Of a stretch of 64,000 nt of DNA, positions 34,332 through 49,300 are shown piece by piece. The notes beneath the pieces are model-generated. The model was not told the DNA's origin and ran no database searches. It worked only from the letters and a program-made list of their open reading frames with translations. The position numbers and the translations under genes are program-made. The stretch's first letter is position 1; each line of letters begins with the position of its first letter. The DNA is from Glandiceps talaboti (taxonomy: Eukaryota > Hemichordata > Enteropneusta > Spengelidae), in NCBI RefSeq assembly GCF_964340395.1, contig NC_135556.1:1782501-1846500 (forward strand). The letters run 5' to 3'.

Positions 34332-37300
34332 GTAATCTGTCAATTTTAGCCCCCACGTGTTGACATGACATTTTGCTTCTAGCAATAGTAGTAAAGTTCA
34401 TATGTAGCATAAACTGATTTGTATTCTAGTCATACAATCTCTTTATTGATTTAGTAAGTGAAACATTTAGTTGGTTGTGTTGCTGTTTACTTTGATGAAA
34501 TATTTCATGTAAAACAATGAAGGCAAGGTGTAAGATGTACATGTACACTTTGTTGGACAATGTACAGTATTGGTGCAGGAATTTCAAGCAATTCAAAATA
34601 TGAATAAGTTGTCTAGAAGCATAAGTACACGCATGGGCAGATTAACCTAAAATATTGAACAGCTTGGTAGAATGGGAAATGAAGTGAATTACAAAGGTGA
34701 TCATGCAGTCACTTCAATTTTTTAGCATTCATATTTTGATGTATCCTAGTTGACAATCCTTATTGATGTTCATCAGATTATAATTGTTGGTGAGAAAAAA
34801 CAGAACAAAATATAAGCTCAAGAAAGAAGAGTTCTTTTCTTTAATTTGTCTTTGAGTCTAATTGTTGTAAGTCAACTGTTTTGCATATATACAAATCCTT
34901 ACAAGTACATGTATCTTGATATTTCATTTCAGGCCGACTGGCGTCCAAGTACTACCTTTGCCAATCAGCTCAAGAGAGAAAAGAAAAAGAAAGAAGGAAA
35001 CCGAGACAGGGACAGAGAAGTCCCACTTACTGCTGAGTCTCCTCCACAAAGTAGTACACTACGTCACCATACACCAGCTACATATCCAAGAACACAGTTT
35101 ACTACTGGAACAACTCCAGCTGAACGTTCTGCAATGGAATCTCTCAAACAGAGACTTACATTTAGTGAAACTGATGATGTAAGTGTGAGTTTCAGTTATG
35201 TATCAACTTGCAAGATAAATACACTCTCGAAGTTGTGTTCAAGTCAAATGGAACTTTGACTCAAGTTACCCAAAAAATGCACCCTAATCCTGCCACAGCC
35301 ATTATCTTTTATATGGACTTGATTTGAAGAAGGTTGTATATTCATAAAATAATTTGCTAACAGTCAAGAATTTAGCCTTTGGACATTATACTTCTTATTA
35401 AAAAAGCCCATGGCTAGGTTAGCCATGGGCTTTTTTAATAAGAAGTATAATGTTTTTGTTCTGTTGTACTGTATACATTTCTGTTGTAGACAGATGTAAA
35501 TATTGGCATCACTATTGTGACACTGTACTGGAATTATACTACTATTTGTGAAATAGTGCACAATACAAACATGAATCAGTGTTATCTAGTAAGTACAGTA
35601 TGAAAGTAGGCTGGTATAATGATAAACTAACTAGTTTCTGTGAATGTTTTCAAAGCTCTTTATCTGAATTATAAACTTTTTGTATTTTTGTTTAATTCTA
35701 ATAGCAAAGTACAGATGCTGAGGGAGCCCAAGCAGCAGCTAACAATGAAAGAGATGTGAGGAGACCAAGAGCAATGCCATTACTACAGGAAAGTAATTTA
35801 CTGAATGATCTAGATGTGGTATGTATTAGCTACCACTTATCACTTTTTTTATTCCCAAACTTTTGCAAAATCTGTAATTATTGGCTGGATATTAGATTGG
35901 TTACTGAATGATTTAGATGTGGTATTCCATGTGTTACCAACTAATTATCCCTAACTTTTGCAAAATCTGTAATTATTGGCTGGATATTAGATTGGTTACT
36001 GAATGATTTAGATGTGGTATTCCATGTGTTACCAACTAATTATCCCTAACTTTTGCAAAATCTGTAATTATTGGCAGGATATTAGATTGGTTACTGAATG
36101 ATTTAGATGTGGTATTCCATGTGTTAGCAACTAATTATCCTTAACTTTTGCAAAATCTGTAATTATTGGCTGGAAGTTGAATGTTTAATTTGTTTATTTT
36201 TAATTGGTGTATAGTCATTAATTATTTATAGTTCACTTAACATGTAATACATTGTATGTTGTTAATGTAGATGCAAGATAATGAAATATTCAAGTCAGTC
36301 TACTAGAAATCCTGAACAGTATCACAAATGAATAGAAAGTGATTGTTTGATGATTCATACGTGTAAAGCAGTGTTCTGCCGAGGCCACGGCCTTGCGACA
36401 TTGGCCCCCTAAAATTACAAATGACGCAATAATTGTCACACCTTGCGTCATTTTGGCGCATTTATTGTAGGGCAGACACGTAAGTCCAGGAACAGGCCCT
36501 ACCACAAAAAGTATACTGACTCCGTAAGCGACAGTTCTGTTGACATCATATAAGATACAGTGACGACGCGCAGTTCTATTGTTAACATGCACAAAAATGC
36601 ATTAATATGCAACAAAAAGATCAACTTTGATAAACATAATCTTCAATTGAAACATTAGAGGGAGTCGAGTCAGATGAGACGCCGAAATGGACGTCTCTCT
36701 TCCCATGTTTTGTCTACCGTCACTGTCGCGACCTCTGACCTACTCACTGACGTGTGCGAAACACTGAACTTGCTACGGGAAATCGGAACATCTATCTGTC
36801 ACATAAGCCTTAGTAAACCAAATTTTATGGGACAGGTTGTTAAAAATGAGGTTAACAAACTGAGTACATGTGTATTTTGATTCCGACAAAGGTGCGTTAG
36901 GGGATTGTGTTGCATGATGTTGACAGTGACACATGTGAATGTTGGGCACTGAATCAATGAGTGATCACTGGCAGCCACTAGAGACGGCCGATGCATGTGC
37001 GCCCGGTCAGACATGACGAATGAACTTGTTGTGCAAATCAGAAAATAATAACAGTGGTATTACAAAGCATCATGCATCCTAACGTTGACGTTGTTGATAG
37101 TTTTAGTTCAAGATTTCAGAGTTTCAAGGACACCTAATGTCAGCTTTCCTATCAAGTTTACAATATGTACATTGTAACTAATACTGTCATTTGATATAGC
37201 AGGACCAAATCATGTTACACAGCCAGTGATGGTAATTAATAAAAATAAACTATTTTAAATTTTGTTTGACTGTATTATTTGTAAGTTTTTCGTTCACATT

Positions 37301-40300
37301 TGGTACTTTTTAAAGTCAGGAGTTTATTTTCTTCAAAATGTTTTTTTTTTTAAAACTTGTCATGAATTTGAAGAGGGAATGATAAACACGGCAATGTAAC
37401 AGTTGTAAAAATGAAACAAGTGGTTACAAGATTAAGATTTCTCAAAGTTTTTATTCAATCATATGTTCACTAATTTTGAAGTTGTTCTTTATCCTTGTCT
37501 GAGAAAAGGAATTATGAATTTGAGCACGGCTATTCATTGATATTCAGATTAAAATTTGTGACTAGTAGCTGGCTGTTCAATCTTTCTAAACAACATATAA
37601 TATACTCTGTAGAAATGACTTAAAATTACATAATTTTTATTGCCTTCTTTTTCTAACGAAGGTGTAATGTGTAGTGTACAATTTTCAAAAAATAGCTTAC
37701 TGGGAACTGTTATTATGAATGGAATTGTTTTATGAAGTTAGGTAATAATCTATGTGTAATGGAATATCTCAGACCATGGTATCTCTATTATCTATAGTGG
37801 TCTGAGGTAATATATATATAATTCCATAAACAATAAATAATTCACCCCACTCCCTGTCAAATGACCCCACTTTTTGCAACCAAGGGGCCTTTGTCCCCAC
37901 TTGTTGGAAACCTTGGCAGAACACTGTGTAAAGTATTCCCAGGCTGATTTGAGTTGGATAAAAGTAGACATTATGGTCATTATGTGAAATCAGTGCTACT
38001 TCAGTATTTATGTATCTTTAATGAAACTATTTAATATTTGATATATCAGTTTTAAATATTGATGTTAATATTAATTCATGTGTTGACAGCCTGACAGGAA
38101 CCAGATAGTTGCAAGGTTGATGCAAATAAGGGTGAGTAGTTTCAGTATGTGTGAATATTCCATCAAATGTAGAACTGAGTTTATGTCATCAAATGTAGAA
38201 CTGTGTCTATGACATCATATATAGAACTGAGTCTATGTCATCAAATGTAGAACTGAGTCTATGACATCAAATGTAGAACTGAGTCTATGACATCAAATGT
38301 AGAACTGAGTCTATGACATCAAATGTAGAACTGTGTCTATGACATCAAATGTAGAACTGAGTCTATGACATCAAATATAGAACTGAGTCTATGTCATCAA
38401 ATGTAGAACTGAGTCTATGACATCAAATGTAGAACTGAGTCTATGACATCAAATGTAGAACTGAGTCTATGACATCAAATATAGAACTGAGTCTATGACA
38501 TCAAATGTAGAACTGAGTCTATGACATCAAATGTAGAACTGTGTCTATGACATCAAATGTAGAACTGAGTCTATGACATCAAATATAGAACTGAGTCTAT
38601 GACATCAAATGTAGAACTGAGTCTATGACATCAAATGTAGAACTGAGTCTATGACATCAAATGTAGAACTGAGTCTATGACATCATATATAGAACTGAGT
38701 CTATGACATCAAATGTAGAACTGAGTCTATGACATCAAATATAGAACTGAGTCTATGACATCAAATGTAGAACTGAGTCTATGACATCAAATGTAGAACT
38801 GACTCTATGACATCAAATGTAGAACTGAGTCTATGACATCATATATAGAACTGAGTCTATGACATCAAATGTAGAACTGAGTCTATGACATCATATATAG
38901 AACTGAGTCTATGACATCAAATGTAGAACTGAGTCTATGACATCAAATGTAGAACTGAGTCTATGACATCAAATGTAGAACTGAGTCTATGACATCAAAT
39001 GTAGAACTGAGTCTATGACATCATATATAGAACTGAGTCTGACATCAAATGTAGAACTGAGTCTGACATCAAATTTAGAACTGAGTCTATGTCATCAAAT
39101 GTAGAACTGAGTCTATGACATCATATAAAGAACTGAGTCTATGACATCAAATGTAGAACTGAGTCTATGACATCAAATGTAGAACTGAGTCTATGTCATC
39201 AAATGTAGAACTGAGTCTATGACATCATATATAGAACTGAGTCTATGACATCAAATGTAGAACTGAGTCTATGACATCAAATGTAGAACTGAGTCTATGT
39301 CATCAAATGTAGAACTGAGTCTATGACATCAAATGTAGAACTGAGTCTATGTCATCAAATGTAGAACTGAGTCTATGTCATCAAATGTAGAACTGAGTCT
39401 ATGACATCAAATGTAGAACTGTCTATGACATCAAATGTAGAACTGAGTCTATGTCATCAAATGTAGAACTGAGTCTATGACATCAAATGTAGAACTGAGT
39501 CTATGACATCAAATGTAGAACTGAGTCTATGACATCAAATGTAGAACTGAGTCTATGACATCAAATGTAGAACTGTGTCTATGACATCAAATTTAGAACT
39601 GAGTCTATGACATCAAATTTAGAACTGAGTCTATGACATCAAATGTAGAACTGAGTCTATGTCATCAAATGTAGAACTGAGTCTATGTCATCAAATGTAG
39701 AACTGAGTCTATGTCATCAAATGTAGAACTGAGTCTATGACATCAAATGTAGAACTGTCTATGACATCAAATGTAGAACTGATTCTATGTCATCAAATGT
39801 AGAACTGTGTCTATGACATCAAATGTAGAACTGAGTCTATGTCATCAAATGTAGAACTGAGTCTATGTCATCAAATGTAGAACTGAGTCTATGACATCAA
39901 ATGTAGAACTGAGTCTATGACATCAAATATAGAACTGAGTCTATGACATCAAATGTAGAACTGAGTCTATGACATCAAATGTAGAACTGAGTCTATGACA
40001 TCAAATGTAGAACTGAGTCTATGACATCATATATAGAACTGAGTCTATGACATCAAATGTAGAACTGAGTCTATGACATCAAATATAGAACTGAGTCTAT
40101 GACATCAAATGTAGAACTGAGTCTATGACATCAAATGTAGAACTGACTCTATGACATCAAATGTAGAACTGAGTCTATGACATCATATATAGAACTGAGT
40201 CTATGACATCAAATGTAGAACTGAGTCTATGACATCATATATAGAACTGAGTCTATGACATCAAATGTAGAACTGAGTCTATGACATCAAATGTAGAACT

Positions 40301-43300
40301 GAGTCTATGACATCAAATGTAGAACTGAGTCTATGACATCAAATGTAGAACTGACTCTATGACATCAAATGTAGAACTGAGTCTATGACATCATATATAG
40401 AACTGAGTCTATGACATCAAATGTAGAACTGAGTCTATGACATCATAAACTAACTATTTGCTCAATACATATCATATTTACTCAAAGTTGAAGTTGTACC
40501 TTTATAACTCAGGAACTTTATTTCTCAAATACATGTAGGTTTCCAAAAATGTTGCTTTGTCAAGGAAATGAAGACTTTATGAAAAGGTTGAACAAAATAA
40601 TAAAGCACAAACCCTGGATCTTTCAGTATATTACATGTACTAGTGATTTATTTAGCTTTCCTCTTCTTTCTGTTTTCCACATTTCTCCCTGTATAGGATT
40701 ATCAGAAACAGGCTAGTGCTATGCTAAGTAACTTACAGAATTCCAGTGACAGAGCATCTAATACAGATCAAATCAGAAAACTAGAAAGATTGATAGACCA
40801 TCTCAAGGACCAAGAGAAAGGTTATATGGGTCTGCTTCAGAGAATGCTGGTAAGTAATTAAAGCATGTCAAAAATTGTTTTTATACGTCATCACATATTA
40901 TTGTAAGACCTGAGTGTCTTTAGTAAGTAATACTGGTAATGGGACAAGGTGGTGTCGGCTGATGTGATGGTAGGACAAGGTAGGGGGGTGGGTGGTCAGG
41001 TGATGGGATGATAGGACTGGGTGGGGTGGGTGGGGTGGGTGATGGTATAACTTGCATAGATTTAGAAACCTTTTAGCTTAAGTTTGTAAATTTAGAAGGG
41101 AACTGTTACAGTAGTAAAATACTTGGGAACTGATGATTAACTAAGATTCTTTGACACCCAGTGTCTTACCAACATACTCATATTTAATTTAGTAAAAACC
41201 AAATCAAGAATGGCTAAAACTACCCAGTTCTGGACCACTGAAAATTAGAAGGAAAACATGCTAGTCCCCAAAACACCTAACGTACAACTTTTTGAAAATA
41301 TATGTGCCATTGATTGCTGGATTATGTGAAAATATAATTTTTGGTAAACATGCTTTAAAATCTTCTACAAAACAACTGGGCCGATTGAGCTGAAATTTGT
41401 CGTGTTGGTGTCTTGAGATAAGTTTGTTCAAGACGAGTTGGTTGGGTTATTAATATGCAAATTATGGGTAAAAATAGATTTTTTGTAAAATTGTTACTAT
41501 AATATTAACGTACAATATTAACTTTCTGTGTGAAATGTGTTCTATAGTGACTGTGTGAGTCATATGAAACCACTTACCACCTGATCACTTTGCTAAAACG
41601 TAACTGCATAGTAGAAGAGCTGAACAACAGAACCACTTCTACACGTTACAAAAATGCCAAAAACGAAACAGAGGAGCTATTCTGACCGTTGGGTCACTTG
41701 TTGATAGTTGAAGCCATGAAGACTAAAGATGTGAAACTAACCGAAGCTCATCTATCAACACTTCATATCAGTGGATCACATATATTCAAGGGTGGTTGTG
41801 TATAGAAAAAGGTGTTAAATGATGCTAACATGTTATAAACCGTGCAGTCAAAGTTCAGAGCAGTCAGTCTGAACTTGCAGTCAGGATGATCAAGATACAA
41901 TGTATCAATTATCATCACCAAAGATCACAGAGGTGCTCTGGTGTTTTTCGCCCATTCTGATTGGGATTCGGTCATTTTGCAAGACACAGAGAGAGAGTAT
42001 CTGTACTCGATGTGTCCATAACTTGGTTTTAAGCAAGGAAGACAGAGTTGATGTCAATGACAGTGGCATTGGGTCTGAACTCGACCCTCCAGAAATAACA
42101 AGAGAAGTGGACCAACGAATGTCCATACTGTTTTAGTCAACCATGGCAAGACTGGTTGGGTAGTGGCCAAGAAGCATGTACTGAGAACTGTGCCTTCTGT
42201 CACCACCTTTATTGAAAATATTGGAACATGCTGGACAAGCGGAACATATGGAGGAACCCGAGGATGTTGCTTGAAAGAACACCAAACCGTTTTGTGTCAC
42301 TGTGGGTAATGAACTCCAATCAAAAGAAAATGAAATAAATAGTTTTCAAGAGGGACAATTACCCGACGAAACTTCCTGCTACAACGGCTCGCTAAGATTT
42401 TGAAAGTTCAGAGATTGAACTGTGACGACACATGCAATGTTTGAACTATTAAACTAAAGGGAAGGGATAGAGGGGGAACTTTAGCGTTCAACTTCAGTAC
42501 TGACGTAATAATAATAATAATAATTTATTGTTTAATGACCACTACACAAACATGTCTCAGCGGTCTAAACATTACAAAATGAGAAAGACTAGCAAAAGAG
42601 CAACAACAATAAAAATCTAGCATAAGAACACAATGAAAAGTTTAAAAGCGTCTCTAAAAACAAAATCGGATTTAAAAATTAGCAATCAATTTAAAAACAT
42701 CAGCAATAGCATTGTCGGAAAATATATGTTTTAAGACTCTTCTTGAAAGGAGCAAATTTCTCAAGTAGTCGAAGCTCAAGCGGTAAACTATTCCACAGTT
42801 TTGAAGCATACACACTGAAAGCCCTGTCACCATACGTTTTAGAAGGTTGTTTTCCATGATCTTTAATAGAGAAAGGATTCAGCCTGATTCCAACACTCTT
42901 TCTCGTATTATGTAATGGATGATCGATACTGATAAGTTCAGACAAGTAGTTTGGCGCTACTTCTCCTTGACGGATAATTTTGAAGATAATGCAAAGAATT
43001 TTATAACGAACTCGCTGTTCGATTGGCAGCCAATGTAAATCCTTCAGCACTGGATTCACATCAGCTTGACGACCAATCCTCCATCTTGTCACCAATCGAG
43101 CAGCAGAGTTTTGAATATGTTGAAGTTTGTTCAATTTATATGCAGGTAGACCGAAAAAACAAACTGTTACAGTAATCTAATTTCGATGTAACAAAAGCAT
43201 GAACTAATTTTTCAGCACTAGACTGGTCCAACGTAGCCATGGAAAATCTTACTTCCTTGTATCATAAGCAGCAAATCATAGAACAGTGACTTTGAAAACC

Positions 43301-46300
43301 ATAGATTTTGGAGTACATGTAGTGTACACGTAAAAACAGACCATTCCGAGACTTTGTCACGACTTTGAACAGTGGACTTGCCCACATTGACACCATGCGT
43401 TTACATTGCATGATGTGTCTTCATTGAGGTAAATGATGGAGGAAAGACGTGACTGTTTGAAAGCTATAGAATGACTGGCAAGTTTGAAAAAAGTGTGAGT
43501 GAATGTGATTTGCACAGGAAAGAACGTCTTTGTGTTTCATGAAATTTTCTGCCGAACAGAAAAATATTTGAAGACTATGCCAAAATGATCGTAGTTTGGG
43601 TTCATGAATAACAGACAATAGGTATTTAATTTTTATTGTGTACAACCTAAAGGTTCATGAATATGTGTCAAGACTATAAGAATATTCACCGTAGTACATA
43701 TTAGTAACTATTTGTCTTTACTCGTCAGGACTTGTAATATTTACGATGTTGTTTATTTTGATTTTGCCCCCAAAATGCATTTTAGTTATGGCAAAACTAA
43801 ATTTCCACAACTGCCACGTCAATTAACACTACCTCCATTTTCAGGGTATGTTCTATAGGTACCATAAACCTTGAAGTAAAATGGCGGCATATCAAAATTA
43901 GGTCGATTCACAAATTTCAATGGTCTTTGTGTTCAACATACGTAATGAAAAAAAATCACTGTGAACACTGATTATACACGTCATATATTCATAATGATTT
44001 GGTCACAGTACTGTAGATGCCAATGATTGGAACACATGTAAAACTGCAGTTTAGCAGGAGCATTCGTGAGGTTGTTACTCTTCCCTATTGTTTAGCAAAA
44101 TGACCACTCAGGGCATTTGCCGTTTAAATAGGGGAGGCAGGCCTTTAATGTGATATTGGCCTGCAAGATTTCATGCAGGGATGCATACATGGAGACCTAT
44201 CATAATTCAGCGTTGATTATTAGAAATCCTGTATTTTCTTCTGTTACAGACTGATGACACCGGTATACTGGCAGCCCAACCTAATCAAGAAAACAATTCT
44301 GGGGAGTCTAATACCACCTCCCTAGCTGAAAGTGCTTCCATCAATGTTGATGCTCATTCTGATATCTCAGAAGCAACAACAGTAAGTGCACCTGCAGAAC
44401 TGTTTAAATTTGTATCTGATTTACCATCTACTACACTACTGTAATCTTAATTCCACAAAATGTAATGGAGTCCAAAATAAGTCAATAAACCACATAAGTT
44501 ACTAAGTGATAGCACACTAACAGATTAACTTTGTTAAGGTAGTGGTAAAGGCTAGGGCATCACTTCAAATTGTATATAAAAATTTCATAAGAACCTCAAA
44601 TAATCAGAATAATTTTTCACACACACAAACAAATCCATTCATTTTTAGAGGTGCTGTCACACGGAGTAAATATTGCAAAATTAGACAGTTTCTGTGTAGC
44701 TAGGGGGTTTGATACACCCTTTATGAGAGAAATGAGTCGAGACTTGTTTTTATCTTGCATTCTCTTTAGTTAGTTGTCCTGTGTGCCCGTTTGCCACTTT
44801 TGCATTGGTCAGGGTTCGCACGGTCCTGGAATTTCAAACCCTCCCTGGAAAGCCCTGGAAAGCCCTGGAAAAATGCGCCCTACCCCTGGAAAACCCTCAT
44901 GTTCAATCGATCGATTAATATTGACGATCGTCATGTCTGTGCTCGAGCCACCCATTCATAGGATTCTGAATCTCGTAAATGTGAAATGGCGAAAATATTT
45001 TCAAAGTCTTGAAAAAAAATCACTGTGAACACTGATTATACATAATGATTTGGTCACAGTACTGAAGATGCCAATGATTGGAACACATGTAAAAAGTGGT
45101 GAGTCAAAATTCACGCCGATTGAACCCAGACAGTCAAGCGATCGTTCCACGAGACACTTTGCCCCACAGACCGTGCCTATGATTAGTTGAATGGGCGCCG
45201 CAGTGTTTGTTTCGATCTTGCGTATATTGCTACTCCATCTCCCAGTCGTCATTTCAGGGACATGACATTGTAACAGTCCCGGCCGGGGGTAACAGTAGGT
45301 CTGTTAACAAGATTATCGTAACACTGTAGCGAGTATCAAAGCATCATCAACCTTGATTAGAAATTGTTACAAGTTCGGCGCACAAGTCGACATACTACAA
45401 GCTCAGGCATGGCAATACTAGGGCTAGGGCCTCGGGAAGTGCAGTTGAATTTCCGGGTTGTGGAAGTACGGTTGTGACTTTTATGTCGTCGATAAATGGG
45501 TATTTGTGTTACATGTTCTAAAAGAATAAACTACTGTTTTATGTTGTCGGTACAGTAACATTCGTCAATGGTCAAGTTGAGTTCAGAAATCGCGATGTTC
45601 CGCAACTCGTGGCATCCGTACATAAACATCGAGACGCAAGCGATGAATGTATTCTGTTATTCATAGCTCGAAATTTCGTTACGTAAATGACGCTTTTATT
45701 CAAAATTTTGAAGAAAAAAATTATTTTAGGTGACTTATAAATCTAGTAACATCAAACCATACAATAACGATGACAAACTTTAGTTTTTAATTTATTTTTC
45801 TGGATATGTCTGAATTAGACTGGCGAATGCTGCGACTCAATCTTACACGATCAATGCACCAGCTTGACGAAACTGCTACTTAGGGGGTAGGACAGAGGTT
45901 TCTCCGTTAATTTTAGCGTGCAAACGTGGTTTTGAAGCCAACGTCTTGCATAGTGTCGATTGTCTTTAAAATGTTTTGTGACATATGCGGGAACTGTTGT
46001 TAATTTTTCTCGTCCACATCAGACAATTAGATGTCATTCAAAAAATATACTTTAATGTCAACACCCCTGGAAAATGGCCAAAATCAATATGAATACCCCT
46101 GGAAAACTGATGAAAAAACCCTGGAAAGTCCTGGAATTTTGTTTTGCTTTAACTCTTTCACCACTATTCTCCCCATGGGACTGTATGCTATCCACTAGGC
46201 CCCTCATTAGCATACACATAATAAAAGTATGAGTGAGTGTTATGTTATCAAATTGATATAAAAATACTTAGAATTGCCTAATCTTTGAAAATTAGGTATC

Positions 46301-49300
46301 ATTTTAAAGCCAAATAAATTTTCTACATTACACTTCCAATTACACACATCCAAACATCAAATATACAGCTAGAATTTGGGTTAAAATGATAAAATTTCGT
46401 TAAAAAAACTGTGTTGCTTATTTATTGTCATATCACAAATAAACAATACATTTATATCACAAATAAAATACAAAATACCAACATTCATGTTCCTACAAAA
46501 CAAATATATTCTGGTTGTATGGTCAAAATGGGCGAAAATTTGATAAAAAATGTTATTTTATGTCATAATAATTTGAACGAAATTAATTAACGGCTCACTA
46601 ATCCGATTACGACGCAATAGTCTGTGCCGCACCGGCAATGAAAGTGTTCTAAAATATCTGAAGTCGTCACCTCAATACCTTTTGAAAAGTTAGTTTGAGT
46701 AAATATAATTCATTATTTGACAGAACAACAAAAAATACCACTAAATTTATGCCCAAAATCAATAAAAAATGACCACAAGTTGGAGGTATGCGAGTCCGAA
46801 TCGGGATGCCAAAGTGGCGCTTTTTGCCGACATGCTTATCCTCAAGAGCAAATATGCAGTCGGAACTTTGAACTAACGTTGCGGCAATCTGATCCCTACA
46901 TAAACTGTTTTGAGTTCACACAGCCATGTCCTTGTATAAAACAATGTATCGACAGTCAAAATTTATTGAAAATTTCTATGAAGAGCACCTTTATTTAAGT
47001 TGTAAACGATGTTAGGGGAGACAGATTTGCTTCGGCCATGTTGAAATTTTGAATTTTACGCTGAAAATCACATGTAAAAAATCCGATTGGAAAATCGCCC
47101 CGATCGTGCACAAGTTTCCCTCCACTGACCCGTACACAGTGAGTTTGTATTACTACAAGTCATTATTGAGCCGTAACAAAAAGAAATAAAACCAAAATAA
47201 TCCATTTTATAGCCAAAAATTACAACCAAGACGTTAGTATGGGCGTCGGTACCGGTCACAAGATTGCGTAAATTTGCTGACATTCAAAAATTCAGACGTA
47301 AATTGCTGCCGGCAGCTCAAATAGACTGAAGCGGGAATTTGATGCTTACACACGAGTACAATGTGTTCCCACAGCTAAACACTTGCATTCAACGATGTAT
47401 TTCGAGTCAAATTCTGTCGAAATATCCAAGGACAGTGCCATAATTTCTATCGTAGACCATGCTATGGGAGCCGTTAATTACCTCCGCCATGTTTAAATTC
47501 GATTTTGTTGGCGAAAAACGCACATAAAAATTGCGATCGCTCGTTTTTTGGGCCGTACTCGGTTACCGTTCACTGTCACGCATTCAAAATGGCAGTATAG
47601 ATAAACAAGGCTAATACGCATGTGTGGAACTAGTTATGGCAGCAAATTTTGCAGCAATAGCTGTCGTTGAATGGTTTTACGGCGATGAAGGTGAATGAAC
47701 TTTGGCGTCCCGGTATACCGGGTTCTCGTGGGCGCCCTAGCGCGTCCCGGTATACCGGGTTCTCGTGGTGAAAGGGTTAAGTGTACGAACCCTGATTGGT
47801 GAATCAAACTCAAACTTGGTGAAAATATGTTTTACATCCTTAGCCACAATGGCGTCAGAAAAATCAGCACTTGATCTAACTATACACAACAAAAATTATT
47901 GCATCCAGCCTAATTCTATGTAAAGTCTAAAGACCTTGAAGTTGAAGGTGTAATAAAAAGTTACCTATTTGATGGCATTTCCAAACACCACTTTCAACCA
48001 ATTTGCAATTTATATGTAAAAAAAAATTACTCACACATAATACTAAGTAACATGTTATTGTCTTCTAGTACAAAATATCACATAGCCCAAAGGTTAGGCA
48101 AAGTATGGTATTTCCGTATGACCTCTCTCTACTTACAAGTATTTACAAGTTCTTATGTTCAAAATTTTTCAATGATTTTCTATCAATATAAACAGCTAAA
48201 GCTGTTTGATGATGTATTTAATCTTGTCCTAATTACGAAATCCATCTTCATTAGCCAAAAGCAATTGGCCTAGACTCGTTGCGATGTCAGTTGCTAACAT
48301 ACAATCACGCGACATGTGCTCCCACGAGTACTCCCGTTCGGGCCTTCGGGTGCACGTACAGCAAGTTGATCCGAAGTACATTCATTGTATGTATTTCTTA
48401 GACGTGGTAGCAAATACCAATCAAGTCAAGTTTCTCAATCTAGTGGTAAATTTGTTTGTCAACGACATCTATCGACATCAATATTATTTAAACTATTGTC
48501 TGATAGCAATAACAAACAATGAATCACATTCGTGAAAAAATCAAGATGTTTTGGATATGTTTTTATCAACAACAGCAATGTTCAGATATGTAATATGTGG
48601 ACAGGGACACATACATCATGTCAGCCAAGACATGATAACCAAAAACTAACTAATTTGGCAGAAGACATGTTTATTTGTACAAAATCATGATTTTACTAGG
48701 TGTATTGAACTGAGTTCTATTTAACACATACTTAGTTGCGGACTAGATGTTACAGTTTCTCTTTCGCTTCCAGAGCTTGTTGATGTTGTAGCATGTTTCT
48801 CTCTGATGAAGGTATCAGAGTTCTTGATGACTTTTCCTTTCTTTTCTTGGCTGCTAACTCATTCTTGCTCTTACCTTCTCTATTTTTACTGACCGAACTA
48901 TTTTGATATAGAGCGGCAAATCTCAGTAAAATAACGATTTCTTTGGGCATTTAGCATAAGCTTAGCATGTGGCAAGCATCGCTAGTGAACTTGCAATGAA
49001 AGGATGCCCTGCATGCACAGCGTAGTATCTATTATTTATGACTCCTTAACCTAGTTACATAGTATCCCATTCTGGTAGAGGTTTGACACGTGTCATGTTT
49101 GAATGGTTTTCTATACCATGCACTCAAGCCTCAGGTTGTGCCATATTGATAATCTGTACGTTTACTAGGGGATCTCACAATGTCAGAATGTTAAATATGC
49201 CAGCCAATGCAAGCAATAGAGGTGTTTTTGAGTGCCTTTAAAATGTTATAAATACACGAAAAACACCATTTTTGACCTTTTCCATCCTACTTTGTTAATC

